The notes: a model not told the origin generated them from the letters alone. A stretch of 5,163 bases of DNA from Methyloprofundus sp. (GCA_030619185.1 JAUXBW010000171.1:1-5163); one strand, 5' to 3'. Positions 1 to 4,626 are shown, numbered from the stretch's first letter. Numbers and translations are program-made.

Positions 1-1
1 G

Positions 2-73
2 CCTATTTCTACGCCTCGAATACGAATAAAAATACTGCGCCAGTTGCTCAACTTATTCCGTGCGCGTTCCTAA
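2..73 (+). CDS. possible C-terminal end of an upstream gene (partial)
   Basis: Frame 2 is open from the window edge to a TAA at 71-73 and would encode about 23 residues ending in LLNLFRARS. The fragment is basic and amphipathic, as the C-terminal tail of a membrane protein or enzyme might be. Frame 1 is also open, to a TAA at 91-93, so an open frame here is not decisive. I do not recognise a family and cannot tell whether this is coding without the upstream sequence. If real, it converges on the small minus-strand gene, with only 16 bases between the two stop codons and no clear terminator hairpin. Confidence 0.25.
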   Translation, partial: PISTPRIRIKILRQLLNLFRARS

Positions 74-89
74 GTGTATTGCAAACTAT

Positions 90-212
90 CTAATAGGCGA
101 CACCCAGAACAAATGCAGTCGCAGCTAAAAATAACACTAGCTTATCACCGACGATCCGATCGATGACATAAGTTGCATAAAGAATAGTGAGTATATAAAT
201 TGATTCAGTCAT
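90..212 (-). CDS. small single-span membrane protein, 40 aa, unknown function
   Basis: This encodes a 40-residue hydrophobic microprotein starting MTESIYILTILYAT and ending LAATAFVLGVAY. The frame stays open upstream to 323, but I chose the ATG at 210-212. A good Shine-Dalgarno GAGGA (minus strand, 219-223) sits 6 nt before it, and the upstream residues are basic and look non-coding. Residues 6-18 are moderately hydrophobic. A charged stretch (D19, R20, D23, K24) follows, then a hydrophobic helix at about 25-40 that runs to the very C-terminus. The protein would sit in the inner membrane with one full span, or one span and a half. No family is recognised. It stands alone, and a promoter is not evident. 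A chance open frame remains possible, but the ribosome binding site and composition favour a real gene. Confidence 0.5.
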   Translation of the reverse strand: MTESIYILTILYATYVIDRIVGDKLVLFLAATAFVLGVAY

Positions 213-218
213 GTAAAT

Positions 219-223
219 TCCTC
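219..223 (-). promoter_or_regulatory. ribosome binding site deciding the microprotein start
   Basis: GAGGA on the minus strand lies 6 nt before the ATG at 210-212. It supports a 40-residue product rather than the 77-residue open frame that begins at 323, where no comparable site is seen. Confidence 0.6.
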
Positions 224-359
224 GTAAATACTTTCTAAAAACCTTGAAATAGCATGTGATAAGTTTCTTGGCGCGACATCTAGTGTTCTCCGACACCTTG
301 TTCAGCCTCCGACATGGTAGCATAAGTAAAAATTCAGAGAAATAAATTTCCTTAAGTAT

Positions 360-389
360 TTGACTGATGACTAAATTTTAACCTATCAT
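360..389 (+). promoter_or_regulatory. sigma70-like promoter for the exported-protein gene
   Basis: A -35 element TTGACT (360-365, 5 of 6 consensus bases) and a -10 element TATCAT (384-389, 5 of 6) are separated by 18 bp. It points towards the gene at 592. Transcription would begin near 396, which leaves a leader of about 195 nt. This is a sequence match only, and AT-rich DNA gives chance matches. Confidence 0.45.
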
Positions 390-396
390 CAAGTAA

Positions 397-415
397 GCCT
401 GACAATAGTTCAGGC
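397..415 (+). other. short GC hairpin in the leader
   Basis: GCCTGA (397-402) and TCAGGC (410-415) form a 6-bp stem with a 7-nt loop, just downstream of the predicted transcription start. There is no U-run after it, so it is not an obvious terminator. It could stabilise the 5' end of the leader or be fortuitous. Confidence 0.3.
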
Positions 416-504
416 CTATAAATCAATGGCTTCAACATAAAAAGAGCTGGAAGTAAGTGAGGTATTAAATCCTGCACGTAAAAAACCATCCAGCCTAAAT
501 CAAC

Positions 505-522
505 ATTGAATTCTTATTCAAT
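505..522. promoter_or_regulatory. ARG-box-like palindrome (candidate ArgR operator)
   Basis: The 18-bp sequence ATTGAATTCTTATTCAAT is a perfect 7-bp inverted repeat around TCTT. It fits the enterobacterial ArgR consensus WNTGAATWWWWATTCANW at 17 of 18 positions, the exception being C513. It lies 69 bp before the start codon of the gene at 592 and not in front of argH. Functional ARG boxes usually come in pairs about 3 bp apart, and I see no convincing second box. Many gammaproteobacteria use other arginine regulators, so this may be an unrelated AT palindrome. Confidence 0.35.
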
Positions 523-580
523 TTCATTACAAGCCAACAGTGTCCTATTTTTTTAGAATACTAATGCCTGTATCTTTTTA

Positions 581-585
581 GAGGA
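581..585 (+). promoter_or_regulatory. ribosome binding site of the exported-protein gene
   Basis: GAGGA lies 6 nt before the ATG at 592. The next in-frame ATG is residue 107, and no GTG or TTG is seen before the signal sequence, so this site fixes the start and the unusually long N-terminus. Confidence 0.7.
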
Positions 586-591
586 AATGAT

Positions 592-1269
592 ATGCAACAT
601 AAAATCAATTTAACTTCAAATACTTCTCAGTGCCTTGGCTCTGCGTCCCGTCCGCAAAGTGGTCAACCATATATAATACCTAAGCAGCAAAAAACAACCT
701 TCAGTTTCATTAAAATCAAAGCATTATCAATACTACCCATTTTATTATTCACCCTAATACTACCATCCACCGCAAGCGCCCACAGAGGAGCAAAAGGTGA
801 GGTTGATACCTGCCGAATATCCGTAGGTAAAGAGGTGATTCATTTTTCAGCCTACACACCTACACTTTCAGGCGGCAGAAGCTTCTGCCATATTATTCCA
901 GAAATAGGTATGACAGACCTGGTCATTGATTATGAAGGCAAAAAACTGCGCAATACAACCGTGGAGTTTGAGGTTACAAAAGAACCAGAGGGAAGCAGAG
1001 TTTATTACCATAGCCCCGAGAAAATCAAAAAAGGATCAATAGATGCTAAAGTTGATTTTACCCAGTATGGAGCAGGCGATTATCTACTCCACGTTACCGT
1101 ACTAAATGCAGGGGAAACCATTGATTCCCATTTACCTTTTTCAGTGGGTATGGAGCCAGAAGAGAACTTGATTCCGTATAAAATCCTTATTCCTTTTATT
1201 ATCATCGTCATTATTCTAAGCATCATGTTTGGCATGTCTAGAACCCGGAAAAATGAGCAAGAGGATTAA
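592..1269 (+). CDS. exported, C-terminally membrane-anchored protein with mature N-terminal His
   Basis: A 225-residue protein that I cannot assign to a named family. Residues 1-40 form a polar, basic N-terminal extension. Residues 44-60 are the hydrophobic core of a signal peptide ending in the signal peptidase I motif ASA (61-63), so the mature protein should begin at His64 (HRGAKGEVDTC). Residues 64-190 look like a beta-rich periplasmic domain with Cys74, Cys99 and five further histidines (84, 100, 140, 167, 180). Residues 195-214 form one transmembrane helix, followed by a short charged tail (RTRKNEQED). The topology is a periplasmic domain held in the inner membrane. An exposed N-terminal His plus the Cys/His content would suit a copper or metal site, as in CopC-like or PmoD-like anchored proteins. 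That is inference, since no diagnostic motif is certain. The gene is monocistronic by context and is followed directly by palindromic repeats. Confidence 0.85.
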   Translation: MQHKINLTSNTSQCLGSASRPQSGQPYIIPKQQKTTFSFIKIKALSILPILLFTLILPSTASAHRGAKGEVDTCRISVGKEVIHFSAYTPTLSGGRSFCHIIPEIGMTDLVIDYEGKKLRNTTVEFEVTKEPEGSRVYYHSPEKIKKGSIDAKVDFTQYGAGDYLLHVTVLNAGETIDSHLPFSVGMEPEENLIPYKILIPFIIIVIILSIMFGMSRTRKNEQED

Positions 1270-1270
1270 C

Positions 1271-1340
1271 ATAGGATATGCTAACGATAGGAAGCGCATC
1301 AATCACCACAAGATGCGCTTCGTTCATCAGCCCATCCTAT
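1271..1340. repeat. 70-bp interrupted palindrome, REP/MITE-like
   Basis: This is an imperfect palindrome that begins 1 nt after the stop codon of the preceding gene. The outer arms ATAGGAT (1271-1277) and ATCCTAT (1334-1340) are perfectly complementary. The inner arms GAAGCGCATC (1291-1300) and GATGCGCTTC (1312-1321) form a perfect 10-bp stem with an 11-nt loop. Short matches (GCT/AGC) lie between them. The shape and length are those of dispersed intergenic palindromic elements. The inner stem could also act as a transcript-end or mRNA-stabilising structure for the upstream gene, though no U-tract follows. Copy number cannot be seen from one window. Confidence 0.7.
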
Positions 1341-1350
1341 GCCTCTCTAC

Positions 1351-1512
1351 TTAGGAATGGGAATGAAATAACTTGTGCATTTGACACAGGTTTTTTGTTT
1401 GCCTTCAAGGCGCGACAACAGGCGCATAGCGAGTTATGTAACTGTTGTCGCAGCCCAGAAGACGGACAAAAAAACAAATCAAATACGTAAGTTATAAAAT
1501 TCACATTCCTTA
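1351..1512. mobile_element. 162-bp imperfect palindrome, MITE-like element
   Basis: Two arms of about 71 nt (1351-1421 and 1442-1512) are imperfect reverse complements around a 20-nt spacer. The best-matched parts are the ends (GGAATG / CATTCC), ATAACTT (1368-1374) with AAGTTAT (1489-1495), ATTTGA with TCAAAT, and the innermost 10 bp GCGACAACAG (1412-1421) with CTGTTGTCGC (1442-1451). There is no transposase inside. A trinucleotide ACT flanks the element (1349-1351 and 1513-1515) if its ends are taken as 1352 and 1512. This is too short to prove a target duplication. It could be a non-autonomous transposon relic or another dispersed palindromic repeat. Confidence 0.6.
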
Positions 1513-1577
1513 ACTGAGTGATAGAACATAAGAGGCTGGGACGGTATTTATTCCATTCTGGATGATGATCATTTTCC

Positions 1578-1597
1578 ATATATCTAAGTTGATATAT
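1578..1597. repeat. 7-bp AT inverted repeat
   Basis: ATATATC (1578-1584) and GATATAT (1591-1597) are separated by 6 nt. This is a weak AT hairpin in non-coding DNA, with no assigned role. Confidence 0.3.
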
Positions 1598-1781
1598 CCT
1601 TATAACAGAAACCACCTAAGCAGCAACTTATCTACATTTATGGGAAATAACGAAAAATAGCGATTGCTTACAAATGAACAGCACTCCCTCCTAATACAAA
1701 AGTCACTAAGTAATTGAATATTAATATACTTTATGGCCTGTATAAAATTCATACAATCTAACATAATAAAGCAAAAACTAA

Positions 1782-1793
1782 GGGGCAAGCCCC
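1782..1793. repeat. short GGGG/CCCC hairpin
   Basis: GGGG (1782-1785), a 4-nt loop CAAG, and CCCC (1790-1793) form a compact GC stem in otherwise AT-rich DNA, just before the DnaA-box cluster. No poly-T tract follows. Confidence 0.35.
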
Positions 1794-1805
1794 CATTAAC
1801 ACGCT

Positions 1806-1841
1806 TAATCCACAGAGTTATCCACAGATAATGTGGACAAC
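1806..1841. promoter_or_regulatory. cluster of three DnaA-box-like sites
   Basis: Within 36 bp there is one perfect DnaA box, TTATCCACA (1818-1826, plus strand). It is flanked by TAATCCACA (1806-1814, one mismatch) and, on the minus strand, TTGTCCACA (1832-1840, one mismatch to TTATNCACA). The last two form a near-perfect inverted pair, GTTATCCACA / TGTGGACAAC, 5 bp apart. A strongly AT-rich stretch of about 140 bp follows. The arrangement resembles part of a replication origin or a DnaA-titrating or DnaA-regulated site. No dnaA, dnaN, parAB or rep gene is in view, so the role is open. Confidence 0.5.
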
Positions 1842-1890
1842 TTTTTTCTCTCAAAGATTTAACAACTTAGCAAGAAATCCAAGAAATAAG

Positions 1891-1972
1891 AGAGCTGGAA
1901 ATAAATAATCATCCAAGTATCGCGTAGAATTTTTATTTCTCACATTACAAACATCCTATTAATAATTTTTTT
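1891..1972. repeat. degenerate copy of the 443-555 block
   Basis: Five short motifs occur here in the same order as upstream of the 592 gene: AGAGCTGGAAATAA (1891-1904; 443-456 with one mismatch), CATCCA (1910; 487), GAATTTTTATT (1927; 508 with one mismatch), CATTACAA (1943; 525) and TCCTATT (1954; 543). Each copy then runs into a T-tract. Spacings differ between copies, so this is either a decayed repeat or partly chance in AT-rich DNA. Confidence 0.35.
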
Positions 1973-2006
1973 AATCCGGATAAATAGCAACAGAATATGA
2001 CGGGCT

Positions 2007-2047
2007 TTGATAAGTTATTTATAGGCCACAGATTTGAGCCTTATCAA
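2007..2047. promoter_or_regulatory. inverted-repeat operator candidate before argH
   Basis: TTGATAAG (2007-2014) and CTTATCAA (2040-2047) are perfect 8-bp inverted repeats with 33 bp between their centres, about three helical turns. The right arm abuts the extended -10 element and covers the place of a -35 box, so a bound dimer or a looped pair would affect argH transcription. It does not match the ARG-box consensus. Confidence 0.4.
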
Positions 2048-2056
2048 TGCTATAAT
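2048..2056 (+). promoter_or_regulatory. extended -10 promoter of argH
   Basis: TGCTATAAT combines a perfect -10 hexamer (2051-2056) with the TGn extension. The -35 position (about 2028-2033) is poor, as is usual for extended -10 promoters. Transcription would start near 2063, giving a leader of only about 24 nt. No clear Shine-Dalgarno sequence precedes the ATG at 2087, so translation may depend on the short AU-rich leader. Confidence 0.6.
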
Positions 2057-2086
2057 TAATGATTTTTATACTCGTTTCGCCACATT

Positions 2087-3475
2087 ATGACTACCGCAAA
2101 TAAGGATAAACTTTCCAGTGCCCGCTTTTCACAGGAAACAGATGCTTTTGTTGAAATATTTACTGCCTCGGTCGATTTTGACCAACGTATGGCACAACAA
2201 GATATTGAAGGCTCAATTGCTCATGCAAGCATGCTTTGCAAAATCGGCATATTGACAGCAACGGAACGCGATAGTATTTTTGCAGGCTTACAACAAATTA
2301 GCGAAGAAATAACACAAGGAAAATTTCAGTGGTCGATTAAGCAAGAAGACGTGCACATGAATATAGAAGCACGCTTAACCGGTTTAATTGGCATGGCGGG
2401 GAAAAAACTGCATACAGGCCGCTCTCGAAATGATCAGGTGGCAACCGATATCCGCCTCTATATGCGCACTGAAATTAATACAATTATAACAGTTATTGAC
2501 CGCTTACAAATTGCCTTACTGGACCTGGCTGAACGAGAAGCAAATACAATTATGCCTGGATTCACCCACTTACAAGTCGCCCAGCCGGTCACTTTTGGGC
2601 ATCACCTCATGGCCTGGTTTGAAATGCTGGTACGCGATAAAGAGCGCCTGCAAGACTGTCTGAAACGCGTCAATATAATGCCATTAGGCGCGGCTGCATT
2701 AGCAGGTACCAGTTACCCGATTGACCGCGAGATGACAGCTGAATTATTAGGATTTTCCCGACCCTCAGCCAACTCGCTGGATTCAGTCAGTGATCGAGAC
2801 TTTGCCATCGAATTTACGGCAGCGGGTAGCATTATTATGATGCATTTATCGCGCTTCTCAGAAGAGTTAGTACTCTGGGCTAGTGCCCAGTTTTCTTTTA
2901 TAGAATTACCTGATGCTTTTTGTACAGGCTCGTCCATTATGCCGCAAAAGAAAAACCCCGATGTACCTGAGTTGGTTCGCGGTAAATCGGGGCGAGTTAC
3001 TGGCCACCTAGTCTCCTTACTCATGCTTATGAAAAGTCAGCCACTGGCCTACAATAAAGATAATCAGGAAGATAAAGAGCCCTTATTCGATACCGCCGAC
3101 ACACTCATAAATTGCTTACGAGCCTTTGCCGACATGGTACCGCATATCGAAGCTAAACGAGACAATATGTTCAATGCTGCAAAAAAAGGCTTTGCCACAG
3201 CGACTGATCTGGCCGATTATCTAGTACGCAAAGGTATGGCTTTCCGCGATGCACACGAAGTTGTTGGTTTAGCAGTACGTTTGGGGCTGGAATCTGAGCG
3301 TGACTTATCCGAACTATCATTGAATGAGTTACAGAGTTTTTCAGAGATGATCACTGAAGATGTGTTTGATATATTATCTCTACAAGGCTCTGTTGCAGCG
3401 AGAAAACATATTGGAGGTACTGCGCCCGAAACTGTACTTGCCGCCATTCAGTCAGCAAAAACTGCGTTATCATAG
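2087..3475 (+). CDS. argH: argininosuccinate lyase
   Basis: A 462-residue cytosolic enzyme of the fumarase/aspartase superfamily. It splits argininosuccinate into arginine and fumarate, the last step of arginine synthesis, and the family works as a homotetramer. Visible family blocks are [11 protein letters not shown] (87-97), [16 protein letters not shown] (109-124), [17 protein letters not shown] with the general acid/base histidine (His161), SDRDFAIEF (235-243) and the signature [11 protein letters not shown] (281-291) with the catalytic serine (Ser283). [12 protein letters not shown] (324-335) and HIGGTAP (441-447) complete the set. Length is normal. The usual N-terminal W-G-G-R-F is replaced by S-S-A-R-F (10-14). 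The start at 2087 follows the extended -10 promoter by 30 nt, without an evident ribosome binding site. The gene is single, followed 5 nt later by a strong inverted repeat. No other arginine gene is in the window. Confidence 0.97.
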   Translation: MTTANKDKLSSARFSQETDAFVEIFTASVDFDQRMAQQDIEGSIAHASMLCKIGILTATERDSIFAGLQQISEEITQGKFQWSIKQEDVHMNIEARLTGLIGMAGKKLHTGRSRNDQVATDIRLYMRTEINTIITVIDRLQIALLDLAEREANTIMPGFTHLQVAQPVTFGHHLMAWFEMLVRDKERLQDCLKRVNIMPLGAAALAGTSYPIDREMTAELLGFSRPSANSLDSVSDRDFAIEFTAAGSIIMMHLSRFSEELVLWASAQFSFIELPDAFCTGSSIMPQKKNPDVPELVRGKSGRVTGHLVSLLMLMKSQPLAYNKDNQEDKEPLFDTADTLINCLRAFADMVPHIEAKRDNMFNAAKKGFATATDLADYLVRKGMAFRDAHEVVGLAVRLGLESERDLSELSLNELQSFSEMITEDVFDILSLQGSVAARKHIGGTAPETVLAAIQSAKTALS

Positions 3476-3480
3476 AACAC

Positions 3481-3539
3481 CCTTCGACTACGCTCAGGGA
3501 ACGATCGGGTGGATCCCGTACCCTGAGCGTAGTCGAAGG
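3481..3539. repeat. perfect 19-bp inverted repeat, dispersed-repeat type, likely argH terminator
   Basis: CCTTCGACTACGCTCAGGG (3481-3499) and its exact reverse complement (3521-3539) flank a 21-nt spacer. The repeat starts 5 nt after the argH stop codon. It resembles the CCTTCGAC...GCTCAGGG palindromes that I remember as dispersed intergenic repeats in many unrelated bacteria. The long GC-rich stem would form a strong hairpin at the 3' end of the argH transcript. No T-run follows, so Rho-independent termination is unproven; transcript protection is an alternative. Confidence 0.75.
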
Positions 3540-3590
3540 AAACATAATTACCTTAAACAAGAGAAATAATCACTTCCATTTTTCACCGGA

Positions 3591-3606
3591 AAAAACAGTC
3601 GTTTTT
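3591..3606. terminator. weak A/T hairpin, possible bidirectional terminator
   Basis: AAAAAC (3591-3596), loop AGTC, GTTTTT (3601-3606) is a perfect 6-bp stem. It carries its own A-tract and T-tract on the two strands and lies between convergent genes. Only one pair is G-C, so the stem is weak. Confidence 0.25.
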
Positions 3607-3667
3607 AAGGCCTAATTGTTAAAGAGAATGTCCATCTTTTTTATCTTCAACAGGTAAACACCTATTT

Positions 3668-3871
3668 TTAACCAAAATCAGAATCCTTAACCCCGGCTAT
3701 TTCGGTTAATCCTGACATAATTTGACTGACAAACAAGGCCAATTGGTGATAGCAATCCTTCCCGTTGGCTAATGCGGAAAAATAGCCCGTATCAGCGCCT
3801 CGTGACCTCGCGAAACATCTCAGAGAAAAATCTACAGACTTAACACCAACTCGCTTCGACCTTGGGCTGCT
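3668..3871 (-). pseudogene. unannotated coding-like open frame without a start codon
   Basis: The minus-strand frame read from 3871 to a TAA at 3668-3670 is open for 67 codons. It overlaps the 3' end of the DsbA-like gene by 32 bases in another frame. The translation looks protein-like: it includes CFARSRGADTGYFSALANGK and ends TEIAGVKDSDFG. No ATG or GTG appears until the ATG at 3716-3718 (MSGLTEIAGVKDSDFG, 16 residues), and TTG codons occur a little earlier. It could be the remnant of a gene cut by rearrangement, a dispersed repeat with a conserved open frame, or chance. I recognise no family. Confidence 0.3.
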
Positions 3872-4544
3872 TTAGTATTTCCTGCAAATTAGCCTCAATA
3901 ATTCGATAGCCAACATTACCATATAGCTTTTGTCGACCCTCATTAAGAATATATGTCGGACTACCTTCGACCCGAAATTCATCCCTTAATTCAATGTCGC
4001 GAAATAAGGCGGCAAGAGCCGTTCCATCATCTAGAGCCCGCGCAATTTCAACAACGGGTAACTGCAAAGTCGTGGCAATATCCATCAGTACGGTTTTATT
4101 ACCTATATCTTTTGCATCTTGAAAAAATGCCAATCGAACTTGCCAGACGTACTCTTCAAATAATGTCCTGCCCTGTAGATCGGCCTGAGGTTCATTCTTA
4201 ATTACACCCCTATCTACCAGGCATTGAATCGCCTTAATAAACAGATGACTAGTTGCCGATGTTTTGGGGGTATGTAATTGCCACACCTTTTTATGTAACT
4301 TCAGGTAAGGGTATGCCGCACACACATCCTGTGTATGTCTGGAAAATGCTGCATAGCCTCCTTTATCTTTCCAGCCTTCACCTATTCTGTGCTCAGTACA
4401 TGCAAAAATCGGCATAAAATGGTAGCTGATCTCGATATCATCTGCATAATTTTTAATTAACTCATCCAGCCGTACCTGAGCCATATAAGCCCAGACACAT
4501 AGGACATCGGTAAAGTAATGAATACGTAGTCGTGGTGAATTCAT
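3840..4544 (-). CDS. DsbA/FrnE-like thioredoxin-fold protein with altered active site
   Basis: A 234-residue protein of the DSBA-like thioredoxin superfamily, the group holding FrnE, DsbA and 2-hydroxychromene-2-carboxylate isomerase/GST-kappa enzymes. Residues 7-20 (RIHYFTDVLCVWAY) form the first strand and active-site helix. FrnE-type proteins carry CPWC here; this one has C16-V-W-A19, so only the first cysteine remains. A helical insertion follows (about 50-185). The C-terminal half of the fold has the cis-proline loop GSPTYIL (195-201, Pro197) and the closing GRQKLYGNVGYRIIEANL. Other cysteines are 49, 75, 108 and the last residue, 234. There is no signal peptide, so it is probably cytosolic. 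I chose the ATG at 4542-4544 (AGGAG 9 nt upstream); an in-frame TTG immediately before it would put the same site at 6 nt. Glutathione-dependent isomerase or thiol reductase chemistry is plausible but unproven. Confidence 0.85.
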   Translation of the reverse strand: MNSPRLRIHYFTDVLCVWAYMAQVRLDELIKNYADDIEISYHFMPIFACTEHRIGEGWKDKGGYAAFSRHTQDVCAAYPYLKLHKKVWQLHTPKTSATSHLFIKAIQCLVDRGVIKNEPQADLQGRTLFEEYVWQVRLAFFQDAKDIGNKTVLMDIATTLQLPVVEIARALDDGTALAALFRDIELRDEFRVEGSPTYILNEGRQKLYGNVGYRIIEANLQEILKQPKVEASWC

Positions 4545-4553
4545 CAAAAAAAT

Positions 4554-4558
4554 CTCCT
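4554..4558 (-). promoter_or_regulatory. ribosome binding site of the DsbA-like gene
   Basis: AGGAG on the minus strand is 9 nt before the ATG at 4542-4544 and 6 nt before the adjacent in-frame TTG at 4545-4547. Either codon could be used, changing the product by one residue. Confidence 0.55.
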
Positions 4559-4592
4559 GTGTTATTTGTTTATCCTATCTTAAATTTATCCT

Positions 4593-4626
4593 GGAAAAAT
4601 CAGTAGCTTTATAATTCTTCAGCTAC
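4593..4626 (-). terminator. possible fhs terminator
   Basis: On the minus strand GTAGCT (4621-4626) pairs with AGCTAC (4603-4608) across a 12-nt loop. It is followed after TGA by a run of five T residues (4595-4599). The stem is short, so this is a weak call. It lies between fhs and the DsbA-like gene. Confidence 0.3.

Larger units (their letters stand above)
213..591. other. intergenic region between divergent genes
   Basis: This gap of 379 bases separates the minus-strand microprotein from the plus-strand exported protein. It is AT-rich, with stops in all plus frames. It contains a sigma70-like promoter (360-389), a small GC stem (397-415), an ARG-box-like palindrome (505-522), a block that partly resembles the argH upstream region (443-555), and the ribosome binding site at 581-585. 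I see no RNA gene that I can name. The distance from the promoter to the start codon would give a leader of roughly 195 nt. Confidence 0.6.
1270..2086. other. 817-base gene-free repeat and regulatory island
   Basis: No credible gene lies between the exported-protein gene and argH. Open frames here are either translations of the palindromes or start at TTG without a ribosome binding site. The region holds two different palindromic repeats (1271-1340 and 1351-1512), a 7-bp AT hairpin (1578-1597), a GGGG/CCCC hairpin (1782-1793), a DnaA-box-like cluster (1806-1841), a very AT-rich stretch (about 1842-1985), a block resembling the 443-555 region (1891-1972), and the argH control region (2007-2056). 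Confidence 0.6.
3476..3839. other. intergenic region between convergent argH and the DsbA-like gene
   Basis: This gap of 364 bases has its first 64 bases occupied by the inverted repeat. Positions 3540-3667 are AT-rich with no coding signal. They include a weak hairpin AAAAAC-AGTC-GTTTTT (3591-3606). From 3668 to 3839 the minus strand carries a coding-like open frame, described separately. TTAACC/GGTTAA (3687-3692, 3704-3709) is a weak inverted repeat within that frame. Confidence 0.55.

Noticed and set aside
213..323. N-terminal extension of the microprotein to 77 residues
   Set aside because: The upstream part is basic and non-hydrophobic. The only good ribosome binding site is at 219-223, before the internal ATG.
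1421..1441. dif-like sequence (GGCGCATA...TTATGTAA) in the loop of the large palindrome
   Set aside because: The half-sites resemble XerC/XerD arms, but the central spacer is about two bases short and the outer bases do not match. It is more simply the loop of the palindrome.
1278..1490. Plus-strand 70-residue open frame
   Set aside because: It is a translation across the two palindromic repeats. The opposite strand gives a similar peptide because the repeat is self-complementary, and there is no ribosome binding site.
1368..1495. Integron attC site
   Set aside because: The arms are palindromic, but the ends do not carry the RYYYAAC/GTTRRRY core pair and no integrase or cassette is present.
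1337..1615. Minus-strand 92-residue open frame
   Set aside because: It is the mirror of the palindrome translation, in the same DNA as the MITE-like element.
1600..1854. Minus-strand 84-residue open frame
   Set aside because: It starts at TTG without a ribosome binding site, has odd composition, and runs through the DnaA-box cluster.
2713..3447. Antisense open frames inside argH (2713-3024, 3217-3447)
   Set aside because: They are shadows of the strongly conserved argH reading frame, with serine-rich, low-quality translations.
3351..3569. Open frames on both strands across the argH end and the 19-bp inverted repeat
   Set aside because: They are part argH shadow, part repeat read-through, with no start signals.
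3953..4201. Plus-strand 82-residue open frame antisense to the DsbA-like gene
   Set aside because: It is a shadow of a gene supported by family motifs.
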